A DNA stretch of 64,000 bases. Origin: Lepidonotus clava (taxonomy: Eukaryota > Annelida > Polychaeta > Phyllodocida > Polynoidae). Shown here piece after piece: positions 1 through 12,045 of the stretch. The DNA lies in the NCBI GenBank assembly GCA_936440205.1, contig OW387145.1:12771396-12835395 (forward strand), in the 5' to 3' direction. The notes beneath the pieces are model-generated. The model worked only from the letters and a program-made list of their open reading frames with translations. It had not been told where the DNA came from and did not search any database. The stretch's first letter is position 1. Each line of letters starts with the position of its first letter. The translations under genes and the position numbers were made by a program.

Positions 1-334
1 GCACATAATATCTTCTTTTTCTAAACTTGTATATTAAGAGGTGTAGACCCGTTCAGAAATACTTATATTTCTAGGTGAAAGTGAGCTTCACTTGTACGCC
101 ATCTCCCAGACATGTCTGAGGTAAAGGGAAAACAGAGGCATTATTTGTTTATTTATCTGTTTTGAAGACGACCGGAAATCTGATTTCATGAATAATTCCA
201 GATACTTACTAATTTACTGTTAGTCTGAATGAATTTATGACTCTGACCTACTTTGGAGGTATGGTTAAAAGTACTTCCATTATACTGAAAAAAATATAGA
301 TATGTGCAACAACAACAAAATTTGAACAATAAAT

Positions 335-733
335 ACATATAACCAACTGAGAAGGGAGTACGAGGGCGGTTATCACCCCGAGCCGGGACACCAATATCAG
401 CCTGAGGCCAGGGCCCGAAGCCCAGCAATCAGTGATGGTGGGGTTGTGATGCTGCATATTTTTAAAAATGTTTTTTCATATAACTCTTTTGATATCCATC
501 AAATCCACAAACAGTGAGCAAGTAAAATGTAGCTAGGAACATTGTGCAGATAATGCATATATGTTAGATTTTTTATTTCTTAATGATTTCATTTTTTAAA
601 TAAAATTTAGAAACATAAAAAGTTTCTGTATCACCCTGCAGGGCGTTACAAGGCTGGTTATCATCACCCAGTTTTGTATCGCCTTGTGTTAAACTCTTAA
701 CTACTAAACTTGTATCACCCTAAGGTATAATAA
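335..733 (+). repeat. Dispersed repeat, copy 1 (one arm of fold-back lost)
   Basis: Matches 48747-49263 over most of its length, from ATAACCAACT-GAGAAGGGAGTAC to CACCCTAAGGTATAATAA. Only the left arm of the copy-2 hairpin is present. Confidence 0.75.
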
Positions 734-1012
734 GTATACTATACCACCTTCCTAGGAAACTGATAAGGTTTTGTTTTTTCAAGCATTTTTTTCCGGCGCG
801 TTGCTTCTCATACAGAACTGATACAGATAATTCGGGTAATTGCTTTTCTACTTGAGGTCTTCTAGGCAGATGAACTGAGTAACCTTTGACATGCGAACTG
901 TCTGCTCAACGACCCTCAAGGGTGTGCCCCGTCTTGTAGAGCCACCGCCATAAGGGCAGTTACCGTAACGAGCTCCTCCGCCCGCTCATATCACTCACAC
1001 CTTCGTCTTACT

Positions 1013-1366
1013 ACCCAGGCAAGAATGTAACGTTTTTGTAACCTTGCAGTAATGCTCTATTTGGTTCTTGTTTGATTATATTATTACCTTATTTTGATGG
1101 CACCCAATGACGTCTTTAGAACCTAACATTGCAATGTTCCACTTTGACATTATCAAAACACTCTGGTTACGTTATTTCATGTTAAAAAATTGATTAAGGG
1201 CTCAACTTTGCTAGATTGTGATCTTGTTATAACACTCTATTTTGGAGAGTCTCAACCTAATGTAAAGAGTCGTAACTGTTATGTGAAAATTGGGCAGGTA
1301 ATTATAAGAGATTGACCAAAAAAGTATGGTCACGGAGCATGCTTGCTATATCGCTGCTTGCATGGG
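1013..1366. mobile_element. CCCAGGCAAGAA-terminus DNA element, short copy
   Basis: Starts CCCAGGCAAGAATG and ends GCTGCTTGCATGGG. The end segment GACCAAAA-AGTATGGTC matches the end of the next element. No transposase is seen. Rich in ACGT/AACGTT motifs. Confidence 0.6.
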
Positions 1367-1501
1367 CACAGGCTGTATTCCATTCACCGATTTCCACCCG
1401 CAACAGCAGAATTGGGAATAATGACACATGGACACCAATGGCGGATTTAGAGGGCTCCTGAGGCGCCCGCCCCTCCATAATTTTTTGCCAAATTAAAGCC
1501 T

Positions 1502-3052
1502 GCCCAGGCAAGAATGCGACATCATAATAACGTTATTGTGACGTCATCTTTTGGTTCTTGTTACGTCACATTTTGACGTTCTATAGACGTAGATTTGAGG
1601 GCACCCAATCACGTCTCTGAGACTTCCAATGCGACGTCGCAAAATGACATTCTTATCACGTGTTTCTGCGACATCACAAAATGACATTCTTGGTATGTGT
1701 TTCTGCGACGTCACATTGCAACTTTCAAAGAATGATTTTGTGGATTAGAAACTACTGCTGCGACGTTGCACCATAACATACTGGCGACATGATTATAAAA
1801 TCATATTGTAACCCAAATTATATTCCAATAAGGTTATTTTGTGACAGGTTCTGTTAAGGTTATTTTGTGACCCACCTATGACCAAACATTACACTATACA
1901 TCATACTGTAACTTTCCCAAGACAAAATATCTTAGTTTCCAGCTTTGGTCACAGTGACTTGGGGCCTTTTAAGTAAGTACTTGTGTACCCAGGCCCTTTC
2001 TATAGCTGGCAAATGTCAGATATCAGGCCAGGGGACAGACCCACTCAGTATCCCATTGTGAAAGATTGAAAAAGGTGTTTTCATGGTACTGGTCATTTAT
2101 TTCAGCCGAAACAATTAAACTAAACCATAAATACGTTTCTAGAAGATAGTTTGATATTTCATAAAGAATAGTGTTTCAGCAGCATTTAAACATATTTGAA
2201 AAATAGTGATATAAACCACAAAACCTTGAACTTTAGCCTTTTCTCAACTTAAATGGTATTGCACTGTCCCCTGGTGTTGTAAAACAGTACTATCAATGGT
2301 TATGGCTAGACTAGGAAACAAGGTACTTGTGACGTTCTGATTTAGTTAAGTTGTGACTTGACCTAACCAGAACGTTACTGAGACATGGTGATTAGGTGAG
2401 GTCAAGACTGAACCTAAGCACAACGTCACTGTGATGTCACAATTAGGTAGGGTTGAAACCTTACCTTAAAAGAATGTCACTGTGACATCATCATTAGGTA
2501 TGGTTCAGACCAACCTAAACACAACGTTCTTTTGACGTACTGTTAAGGTGTAGTTAAGACCTAACCTAATTAGAATGTCACAAAGACATCACAATTTTGG
2601 TCGCAGCGACGTTTCTGGGAGCCATCAAATAAATGTCGCTACAACGTCAAAATCTCACGTAACAAGTACGTCTCTTTAGGTTTGGTTACAACTTCACTCA
2701 GTAAGTACGTATCAGTTATGTACTTTTTCAGTTAGGTCTCTATGTCACCTAATTAACACGTCATAACTATATTGTTTTTAGGTTTGGTCATAACAATACA
2801 TAATTAGTTTGTATCAGTTACGTTCTGTTTGAGTTATGTCTCAACCAGACCTGATTGGCACGTCAATGTGATGTTACATTGTAAGGGGGTTCTAACCTGA
2901 TGTTCATAGAACGTTATTATAACGTTCTTTTTATGGGATGTCATAACATCCCCCTAAAATCACGTAACTGTTACGTAGTTTTATGTGGGTTATAGACCGA
3001 CCAAAATGGTATGGTCGCAGAACGGTTCTGTTACGTCGCTTCTTGCCTGGGT
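1502..3052. mobile_element. ACGTC-rich CCCAGGCAAGAA-terminus DNA element, long copy
   Basis: Inverted ends are GCCCAGGCAAGAATGCGAC and GTCGCTTCTTGCCTGGGT. The interior repeats GACGTC/AACGTT-like words every 20-60 bases (for example TGCGACGTCACA) and has no ORF of note, so it is non-autonomous. A relative lies at 57270-57507. Confidence 0.65.
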
Positions 3053-3430
3053 GGTCCCCACAGGGCGATTAGTTTGAAAAAATATTACGGCGACCAACGC
3101 GAAAATAGGTGGTTTAGTCGGCCAGCGACTTAGCACACACTGGCGCCTTGATGGCTGGCGATTAAACCACTAGTCGCCGTGGTTTTTGGGCAAAATATTC
3201 GACATGATTAATATTTGTCTCTAGTCGCCGGCGATTAAGGCAGTTAATCGGTGGGTAGGGCGACTTGTGGGTGCTCTAGTCGCCGTCAGTTTGATATCAA
3301 GAGCGTCCCAACGTGGAGATTAATTTTTTGGTACCCCGGCGATTAGTTAGATGCCCAGCGACCAATATTTCTTCCTTGGTCGCCGCTGAAATGCACTAAT
3401 CGCCGGGGTTTAGTCGCCACGTGGGGACCA
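3052..3430. mobile_element. MITE with TGGTCCCCAC ends
   Basis: TGGTCCCCAC at the left and GTGGGGACCA at the right, with GGCGATTA/TAATCGCC words spread through 379 bp. It abuts the previous element with a shared T. Confidence 0.7.
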
Positions 3431-6400
3431 GGCTTTAGATCTTCTTAATGTAAAATTCTAAACCATGGTCGGGGCTCCTCAAATTCTTTGGTAGGGGCGC
3501 TCCGCCCTGCAAATCATAAGCGCCTTTCTCAAATGTCTATTCTACGATGTAGTATGCAGTCTCTGATCAATAAATGGTACATGCATATGAGTTGTAAAAT
3601 TATACACTTTGAAAATTATCCTTTTTATAAAATTTACCTTGGGAAGGGTGGTTACGCACCATAGCTACGATTCACCTGGGAACTATCGTAACAATTGCAA
3701 AGGAATCGCAACAGGGCGTTATCTAAGGGTATGTTTCATGCTAGGAATATCATAAGGGTGTTTCTCAGATCATAAATCTAAGTTAATATTTTCTTTCCTG
3801 GTTTTACTGTTAATCAGCTCTATGGTTAACAACATGAACATATCTTACGTGAGGGACATCACAGGACTTAAGTCAAAATTTCATAATTATATATTCCAAA
3901 AATCAAGTAATTAAGTTAAGTCAGGTGTTAAACATCCAAGTAACTCTGGTTCATTGTAAACTATGAAACGCCATATAGATACTATTTATGGACAAACTTG
4001 CATGAAATGAACCCTTTGCAGCCGATGAAAACGTGAAGGAAAATGCTTTACATTACGCCATGCCACTTGAGTTGTGATGTCAGCACAATGTGACGATATC
4101 ACATGCGGACAATTCTCATACAAAGGTGATACAATTGTTTGAACGTGGCACTTTAGAAGGTTTTTCACATGTCATGAAAGCCATGTAAGACATGATATCA
4201 TTTCTCAGACGTGTGGATTGTCTACGATATTGCCACATCGTTCCAATATTGCCTTGTGTGATACCTCTCTAAGACTCATCACAGATCCCGGGACCCTTCA
4301 TTAATGAGTGAGGCGTACTAGAGGTGTGGGCGTACCTAACAGGTGTGGGTAAACCAATAAACCTCGTGTAGGTGGGAGATGCAGGCACCAGTAGGGAGAG
4401 TGCGCACCGAGTGTAGGGGGAAGCCATTTGGAGCCGAATCAAGAGGTGCGGAAAGGGTGGGGATTACACCCTTATGGCACTGCAACTTAACAATTACCTA
4501 TGGAGCATATCGCAAGTTGCCATTACCAGCTGGTATATTGCAGGAGAAGACGCCAGACCATTGTATATGTATGTATATCGCAGCGATATCATAGCATTAT
4601 CCGGGCATTTAGGGTATTGCACTGCACAACAGTGTTCCCTATGCTACGTATTCTATGTCTTCAGCGACATAAGACATAAAACATAAGTATGGATTTTAAT
4701 TAAAAGCATATTTGGAGCACATTTCTACGACATCATTATTTAACATTAAACAAATAAACGAATAAACAAACATTAAACAAATATTTATCGTGATTCCAGA
4801 TATACCCTACGGCATTTTCTCTACGACATGGCTGCTTTGAAAAGAATTATTGTAGGACTTTGATGGTGTATTCCACTGCAACTTGCCCTATTAAACTATC
4901 ACGCCCTATCGCGGCCATATCGTAGACATATCGCAGCCATTTCAGTCACATCATAGTTGATGTCGTGTAGTGTAATCCGGCCTCAACACAGTCCAGAAAC
5001 TGCATGTCCTAGACCAAACAAGCGGGTTCAGTCACCCTGTTAGGTTGAATTTTATGGATAAGGGAGGGATTATTTTTTCAAGGTCAGGGAAAGTCAGAGA
5101 ATTTTGGAAATGACCAAGGAAAAATTGAATTTTGAAAAATGTAAGGAAAATTGACCATAGTCATGGAAAAATATAATTTCCAAATATGTCATAGCCCCAA
5201 ATTCAAATCACATAGTTGAAATCTGTGCATCAGGTCACAAGAATATGATTTAGCAAAACCTATTTTATAAATTGTGGCCCCTTGACAGGCATGTGGTAAT
5301 TCTAAGGTGTGTGATCCAGCAACATTGCCTTGGCTACAGGAGTTGCCAGGAAAAGATTAAGGTACTGTGTTCTGAAAGTGGTAGCCCAGATGAGAGTAGA
5401 AGACTGTTTAAGGGATGGTTCAATGCTGTTTGATGAAAGGATTTTCTTATCTTATTAGTCAGGGAAAAACTGAATTTGTCAGGGAAGAGTAAGGGAAATG
5501 TCAGGGAATTTTGACGTCTCTGGTTTGTGACAACCATGCAGGTAAGCTGCCCACGGCAATGGATAGGTAAGCTGTCCCTGGTATTCCTTACTAATAGGAA
5601 TAGGAATGCCATTTTTGCTATAAAAGTTTTGACCTTATCATCGACTTTCACTATCTGACTACAGGAGTCAAATTGGACTCAGAGTTCTTTTAATGAATAC
5701 ACATAATTATTATCGAGATATCTGAATGAATACCATTATTCTAAAAACATATTTATACATCCAGCCATGTACGGAATGATACTACTAATATTTGTGAAAT
5801 TAATCCCAGAATCCTAAATTCCGACCAATTACAATTGATCGCGAAGATGACAGTAATTTCACAAAGAGATGAAAATAAACCGAGGTAAAAGTAATCTGAA
5901 CTTAAAATATATTTCCCCATCGGTGTTGTGACAAGGGCTTGTTTTATATGTGTGGCAGGCGGAGATGAAATTGTGATCAAAAGGTCAGTATGTCAGGTCA
6001 GCTGTCACTGTCACATGTCACTGTCACTTGTCGCGGTCACCATGTCAAACCATTGAAGTCCTGTCTTTCCCACAGTTACTGTAAAGCATGCGTGCACACA
6101 TTCCCAATGTAGTATGCTATAGTATTTTCAACGTTTCCTGACTATTTTTTAATCTTTATTCCGCTTTATTTGCTACTTCAGCTGATGTTACCATTATTTT
6201 TCACCATACCGGTAATTAAAGTAGCTGATGGCCTTAGCCTGGTGTATTCCCCATTATATTTTTGACTAGGACCGTTTACACCTAAATAGACCTTGTATGA
6301 TAAGCAATTGATTTGGAACAAAAGTCACAATAGCACGTTACAAGTACGAGCAGACATTCCTCGACCTGCTTCCCCAAAGTGCTAGTTTCTGCTGATCAAT

Positions 6401-7371
6401 ATTATTTTTCTGTGGAGGATCTATGATACGGAGCGGCCTCTGGATTAAACAACTGTAAGAAACCTTCGCCGGGTCGAGGACTATGAGGTGCCAAAGGTGC
6501 ACAGGTAGATCTTGTGGAAAAGTTCATTAATTTTTTTTGTCGACTTCACTTTGATAGTATTTTAGCATTCATTCTGTCGATCTATATTGGTAAGTTATGT
6601 TTTGCCATTCAAGTCGATCAGCTTATTCAGTTTTAGTTCGGGACAACTATGATAAATTTTATACATTTTGGTGGAAACGATTCGGGCAATATTGTAGTAT
6701 AAAAGAAGTTAATTGTCATTTTAATGGGAACACAGAAAGTCTTTAAAAACTGCTAAAGGTGTAGTTATTTCTCAAGTTACATCTGGCGCACCAATTAGGA
6801 CCTTACCCCTTGATCCGGCTGCAGGGGTCTAGGGTAAAGGGTGTGAGTCTCAGTCCCCAGTCACAGAGAGACCTCAGAGTCAGCCCCTGGATAATCAAAG
6901 CTCGGCTACGTGTCTATACGTCAATATGTCCACAGCCTTCTTACCCTCATCTTTTCTTCTTTACGTAGTTCTTTTGGTACAAAAAATAAAGTTATCTCCA
7001 ATATCGATGAAGTAAATATTGGGATTTGTTAGGGAAGTCCAGCTTATTACAGGCTAATCCTTAAAGTTAGTAAGAATCTACCCATGTCTAGTTCATCTCT
7101 TTCCTGTCGCCCCTGTCATCTCAGTGTTACTAATGAGAAGTCGATACAAGCTGTTTCTAATGCAATAGAGGAATCCATAGGGGGTGATGCAAAATAAGAC
7201 AGATTCCATTCAGTCCAGGCAAATCTAATTGCATCAGTAGCTGTAAGGGGATCATATCTCCGTACCCGGACATAACAAAGGCAAAATTCTGCGAACCTCA
7301 CATTATATACCACTCGGGAGGCCAATGTGTGTGTACCTCATAACAGTAATATCATAACAAATACTAATTTC

Positions 7372-7374
<3 letters not shown>
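3431..7374. other. Stretch without a recognised gene
   Basis: Contains relics of the CACTACACGACTT family at about 4055-4250 and 4460-4985, similar to 43830-44000 and 46894-47182. Bases 6001-6046 repeat TCACTGTCAC-like words. The longest ORFs show no protein features. Confidence 0.5.
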
Positions 7375-7459
<85 letters not shown>

Positions 7460-7480
7460 ATATGTATATATATATATAAT
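7375..7480. repeat. (AC)n followed by (AT)n microsatellite
   Basis: About 34 AC units, then an AT run broken by GT. Confidence 0.97.
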
Positions 7481-7513
7481 TATCATAAAGTGGATGTGTT
7501 ATTGCGGTTGTAG

Positions 7514-7668
7514 GTGTCTCTTGAACTGGTAGAAAACAGCCTGGATCCTTTGGATCCTTCGCACCAAAGCCCCAACCTGTCTTATCTCATCCCCGGCGCA
7601 CCCCATGACCAGCCATATACACCCATTATCGCCACCCTCTCCCTCTCCCCACCCCTCAGAAGCCGAGG
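7514..7668 (+). CDS. Candidate coding exon A, unknown gene
   Basis: An open stretch after an acceptor (GTTGTAG) reads VSLELVENSLDPLDPSH... to SPPLRSR. It ends at a weak possible donor (GAGG|gtgctg) leaving two bases, the phase wanted by candidate exon B. GC content is well above the surroundings. The sequence is proline-rich and not recognised. A chance reading frame cannot be excluded. Confidence 0.25.
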
Positions 7669-7936
7669 GTGCTGCCTGCTCCCATCCCCTGCTCTCCCTT
7701 CTCAGCCGCCCACTGGGAGGGCACAGAACAGAGTACTACACTTGGTGGCGTCGGCTTCAATGAAATAGTGGGTTTGCTTTTAGATTATAGAAATGTCCCC
7801 ACCGTACACCCCAGACAAATTGACGTAATGCTGTAAGACAGTTCAGACACGGAGAGGTACTGGTATGGGATTCAAAGAGAAAAAACCCACTAACAGTTGC
7901 TCTTTCAAAACACACAGCAGTTGCAGTTACTCAGAT

Positions 7937-8100
7937 GGGGTCTTCTATTAAGTACGTACGCAGCAATGGGGGGTGGGGGTCCAAAATTTTCGGAAATTTG
8001 CGTACGTTTCTATATAAATCCAATGCGTACTTTAATCCAAAGGGGGGTGGGGTTGTCTAGAATTCTGGAAAATTTGCGTACATACTAAATGGAAGGCCCC
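7937..8100. mobile_element. GGGGCCTTCCATT-type MITE, diverged copy
   Basis: Ends GGGGTCTTCTATTAAGTACG and AAATGGAAGGCCCC, same family as 39941-40103 and 46380-46543. No clear target duplication. Confidence 0.6.
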
Positions 8101-8431
8101 TCTGTATAAAAAAAAGGCACACTACAGTGCCAGAAACCTACTTTGAAATGGAACGACATTTGCAAAAATGTGTTCATAATCGTTGGTCTTTCAGCTAATT
8201 TGATATGAAAAACGGTGGTTTGGGAAACTTTCCCAAAGTTATCACGTGGATTCACATAAAGACATTGACCTCAATACTAAATAAGTATTACGCTAAAAGC
8301 TTTCAATTAATTCCTAACCATGAGCAACTCTTCATTACGTACATCAGCCATACGGACAATGTGATTGTACCACAACCTTTGTTTCACCCAATCATCCCCC
8401 CACCCCTCCCCACCCGTCCCCCGGTGCCCAG

Positions 8432-8665
8432 GGGCGGGGACTGGTCACAGGAGATAGCCGCATCGCGTGCGGCCGCTCCTCTCCCCGACCTCATCGGCCA
8501 GAGTGCCCCGCCCTCAGATATCACATCACACACTCGCCGTCTTAACGACAATGATATCTTAACCCCCATTCCCAACGATAGCTCAACCCCCGCCACGGCG
8601 GCCTACCTAACCCTTACCGTCCCGTTAGCTGCTGCAGAATCGGTCCAGGACATTGGAACTTGGAG
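8432..8665 (+). CDS. Candidate coding exon B, unknown gene
   Basis: A C-rich polypyrimidine tract and CCCAG acceptor are followed by 234 open nt ending at a consensus donor (GAG|gtaagc). The translation includes DWSQEIAASRAAAPLPDLIG and TPATAAYLTLTVPLAAAE. Codon third positions are GC-rich. It joins exon A in phase, but not exon C. No family was recognised. Confidence 0.3.
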
Positions 8666-8994
8666 GTAAGCCATGTATGATCAATGGTAATAAATCCTAC
8701 ATTTCTCATTGTTTATTGTCAACTTCACAGTAATACATCTTGCGGTCTATTACAGTTTGGACCAAGCGCAAAAAAGCGCATATATATAAGCGATAGAATA
8801 ATAAATGAAATGATAGGCTCATATATAAATGATTCATAATATTAAGTGATATGTTTTAATTTGGTCAATTCGTTTTCCTGTATTTCAATTGACAAGGTAT
8901 ATAGAAGTAGACGCACCTAGGGGTTGGTTCCCGTTCGTTCTTATTAATCCTCCTGCCACCTTGAATCAATTAAAATTGACGCTCTATATTGTAG

Positions 8995-9156
8995 GTGCCG
9001 AAAACGGTCACGTTCACAGACCTGTTCGCGACACCCAGCGGCGGAACCGGAAACGTTGTGTCAGGCGGAGTGAGCGATGAGGGAGAAGTGCGCGACGCCG
9101 GTCGTCGTCGGGATGGCGCGTTCCGTCGCAGCGCCCCCTACTTCCTGCCGTTGTAA
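8995..9156 (+). CDS. Candidate terminal exon C, unknown gene
   Basis: The acceptor ATTGTAG is followed at once by an open frame of 53 residues, VPKTVTFTDLFATPSGG... to RRSAPYFLPL, ending in TAA at 9154. The frame is closed immediately upstream by the TAG of the acceptor itself, which fits a phase-0 exon start. Codon use is strongly GC3. Exon B leaves two bases, so an unseen exon or another donor is needed between them. Confidence 0.3.
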   Translation: MPKTVTFTDLFATPSGGTGNVVSGGVSDEGEVRDAGRRRDGAFRRSAPYFLPL

Positions 9157-10252
9157 CCCGGGTAAAAGAGAGAGCTGGTGCCAGTATGTGGATTCTGGGG
9201 AAGGTGTGTTGTAGGGGGCTCTAAACCTGTCGGCACATGCTTAATGGTCCCTGTGGGGCTGGGACTTGGATCCCAGGGAAGAGTTTATAACTACAGGGAG
9301 TCTGCGAAGGTGAGGCTTGAGCGGGAGGGCGGGAATGCTGCCTCACAACTAGTGCTCCAGGGGAATTCCTGTGTCTCACTGGCTTGTCTCCCAGGGGCGT
9401 TTACTCAGACCTAAAAACTGAGGGGTTCCGATTGTTATTGGGATAGGATTCCTTTTATTTGTACTTGTAGTTTGATTATATAAACTTATAATCATTCAAA
9501 ATGTGAGGCCGTCCGAGATACCCTTGGGACCCTGCTGGGCACGACACTGCTGTCGGAAGCATGCGTTTAGATAGACCCTGGTGACATTTGGGCATTGACC
9601 TTTTGCAAACTAAAAATTAATGACTTATCTCGAGACGTCCAGAATGTTAACAAGGCTACTAGACAAGTATAATTGACCAACACGTTAAACCTGATTGGTT
9701 TATTCAATTGGGTTTTCCAGCAAATAGCAATCAACAGGATTATTAATTTCCAAGATTGAACTGTGATGGAAGCAAGTATCTTGTGATTGAAGCAAGAAAC
9801 TACTGGCATACATTACATAAGGGACACTTATCAAGGAAGTTTCTAATTAGTTTATGATATTTTGAAGCATTTTCTGACAATTTATCTTAAGAAAAACTAG
9901 TTGTTTTCGCACCCCAGATACTGAAATTAACTTATTTGAAAATGAATATTTGGTTTATCAAAAGCCAAAGCCTGATTGAGGATCATATTTTAGGAATGAT
10001 GTGTATAAAAATGACAAGAGAGAGAAGGCATGTGGTGCAGATAGGGATAAAAATATGGAACGGCTAGGACCTCAGAACTTACAATTTCCATTTCAGAGGG
10101 GTGGCCGATTTAGAGGGGTTTAAATAAGGAGAAACTGGCTCACCATGTTTCATATAAGAGGAAAGGCCGCTGAAGGGGGTTTGGGTGGTGTAAATAAGGG
10201 GACCACTGTATAACAACAATATTTACCAGCTGTTGCTCTCTAAATACTACAG
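9157..10252. other. Stretch without a recognised gene
   Basis: AT-rich non-coding sequence. Nothing recognisable was seen. Confidence 0.4.
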
Positions 10253-10419
10253 GAGCTCATGAAGTGACCTCGGTTATGGGACACTTGGTGTCAAGTAAGA
10301 CCATCCACCGGGTCCTCGCCCTCATTACAGGGCTCATAATAAATAGGTGTAACATAAAGGCTCCTTGGTCAAAGGGGGACCGAGCACATCCTGGAGATGC
10401 TCCAGGACCCGGATGACAG
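10253..10419 (+). CDS. Candidate exon or pseudo-exon with a frame slip
   Basis: Acceptor CTACTACAG and consensus donor ACAG|gtgagc bound 167 nt. The first part reads AHEVTSVMGHLVSSKTIHRV (ending near ITGLI), and the last part reads TEHILEMLQDPDD in another frame. The change falls at a run of five G (about 10373-10377). Both halves look like protein, so this is either a decayed host exon or an assembly error. The family was not recognised. Confidence 0.25.
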
Positions 10420-11495
10420 GTGAGCACGAACTGTCAGCGTCTCTGGTGTTATACTGACTTCTGCTGCTACCTGAGTGTAACAGGTGATGAAGCCAGCCAA
10501 GCACTCAGCGTTATCATAGGTTGCAACGACATTCTGTTTCACTCTGTTTTGGTTCTTTACATATAGGTTCAATTGTTGTTGCTCTAATGTACTGCTGTGA
10601 CATTGCATTACTAGGTTATTACACTGTTCTGGTTATGTTCTTCAACCAATACTGTAAAACCTTTTATTATATGGCAATACAATATTAATTTTTCCTGCCA
10701 AATGGTTCCATATAACGGATTATTTTGTGTGTAGTTTCCTTGGTCACATTGACTATCCTGTCATGTATTGTATGAACAATATTGTGCAAAATAACAATAC
10801 TAATATATAATGTTCTATTTTGGACGGGACTCAGCACCACAAAAAACAATGCGATTCTGATTTAGTGAGGTCACAACCTTGCATCGAGTAACGTAATCTT
10901 ATTTACCAGTTTAGTAAGTAACAGCCTTGCCAAAACTATGGTCCCAGAACAGTACTATTTTCGTCACAAATTGGAAGAGGAGCTGGGCAGTGACAACGTG
11001 ACCAAAATAACATTGAGTAACAGAAATAACTCGTTATTTCATCATCAAGGGTGACTTTCCTTTCACATAAGAAAAAAGTCGTAACGCCACTGAGACCGGC
11101 CGGACCTTACGCGTGGTCTTCATCTCAACATTTTGATTAAGAATAGATTGATCATGTTCAGTTCCTTCAGGATTTGTTGATAAAGGTATATGAGGAACGA
11201 TGCATCGTTATTTCTTTTAGATCCAAAAGCACAACCTTTCTGCTATGAAACTCAAGGAATTGCTACAAATAGAAGGTAGGGATGAGCTCAGAAAAGTATA
11301 ACTCAGCCACCAGCCTGGCGGCACAAAAAAAACCCAAAAACACACACGTCAAACTCTCGACCTCCAGGAGTCTATTTACCAACTCTTTACTTGCACAGAA
11401 TCTGATTCATAAGTGTTTTTGCTGACACTTATTAGATCGGTATAAGAAGTATATAAAGTCCCCCTTCACCCCACGTCTCTCTGGAGATCTGGTAT
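10420..11495. other. Stretch without a recognised gene
   Basis: Non-coding in appearance. No repeat ends or protein motifs were found. Confidence 0.4.
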
Positions 11496-11823
11496 GCATT
11501 CCATAAAAATTTGGCGATAATTATCGCCAGCTAAAGCACTTCCATAAAAGATTGGCGATACTCAAAATATTATCGCCAGGGCCTCAAATCAGTATCGCGG
11601 CGATAATTACAAAATATCGCCGTTTTAAAAATATATATTTTCACAAATATTAATATATGAAAATATATATATATGACCAAGGAAGAAACCTGTAAAGTTT
11701 GAGTTTGATTGAAAAAAAATTTGAACAAAAAAAATGACAAACAAAAAAGTTATGTGGCGATAACAATTGTTGGTATCGTGGTATTTCTTCAACCTGGATT
11801 ATCGCCAATTTTTTATGGAATGC
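11496..11823. mobile_element. MITE with GCATTCCATAAAAA-TTGGCGATAA ends
   Basis: Left GCATTCCATAAAAATTTGGC, right GCCAATTTTTTATGGAATGC. ATCGCC/GGCGAT words recur inside. 328 bp, non-coding. Confidence 0.8.
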
Positions 11824-11978
11824 CCCCCTGAGCTGGTCCGAGCAGCTCCCATGCCCCACCATTCCCCCCTATAACCTGCAACGGTCGGCTTAAGTTGCGA
11901 GTTAATAACGTGGGACGATATCCTCGCCACACAGGCAGTGTAATAAGCAATCATCACCCGGGTGCTTAGCCTAAGCCG

Positions 11979-12045
11979 GGGCGACCCAGGGGCGACATGG
12001 GGGCGACGTTGGGGCGACGCGGGGGCGACGCAGGGGCGACCCGGT
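11979..12045 (+). repeat. Tandem GGGGCGAC short repeat
   Basis: Six copies of a 10-11-bp unit around GGGGCGAC, with variable 2-3-bp spacers. Confidence 0.85.
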
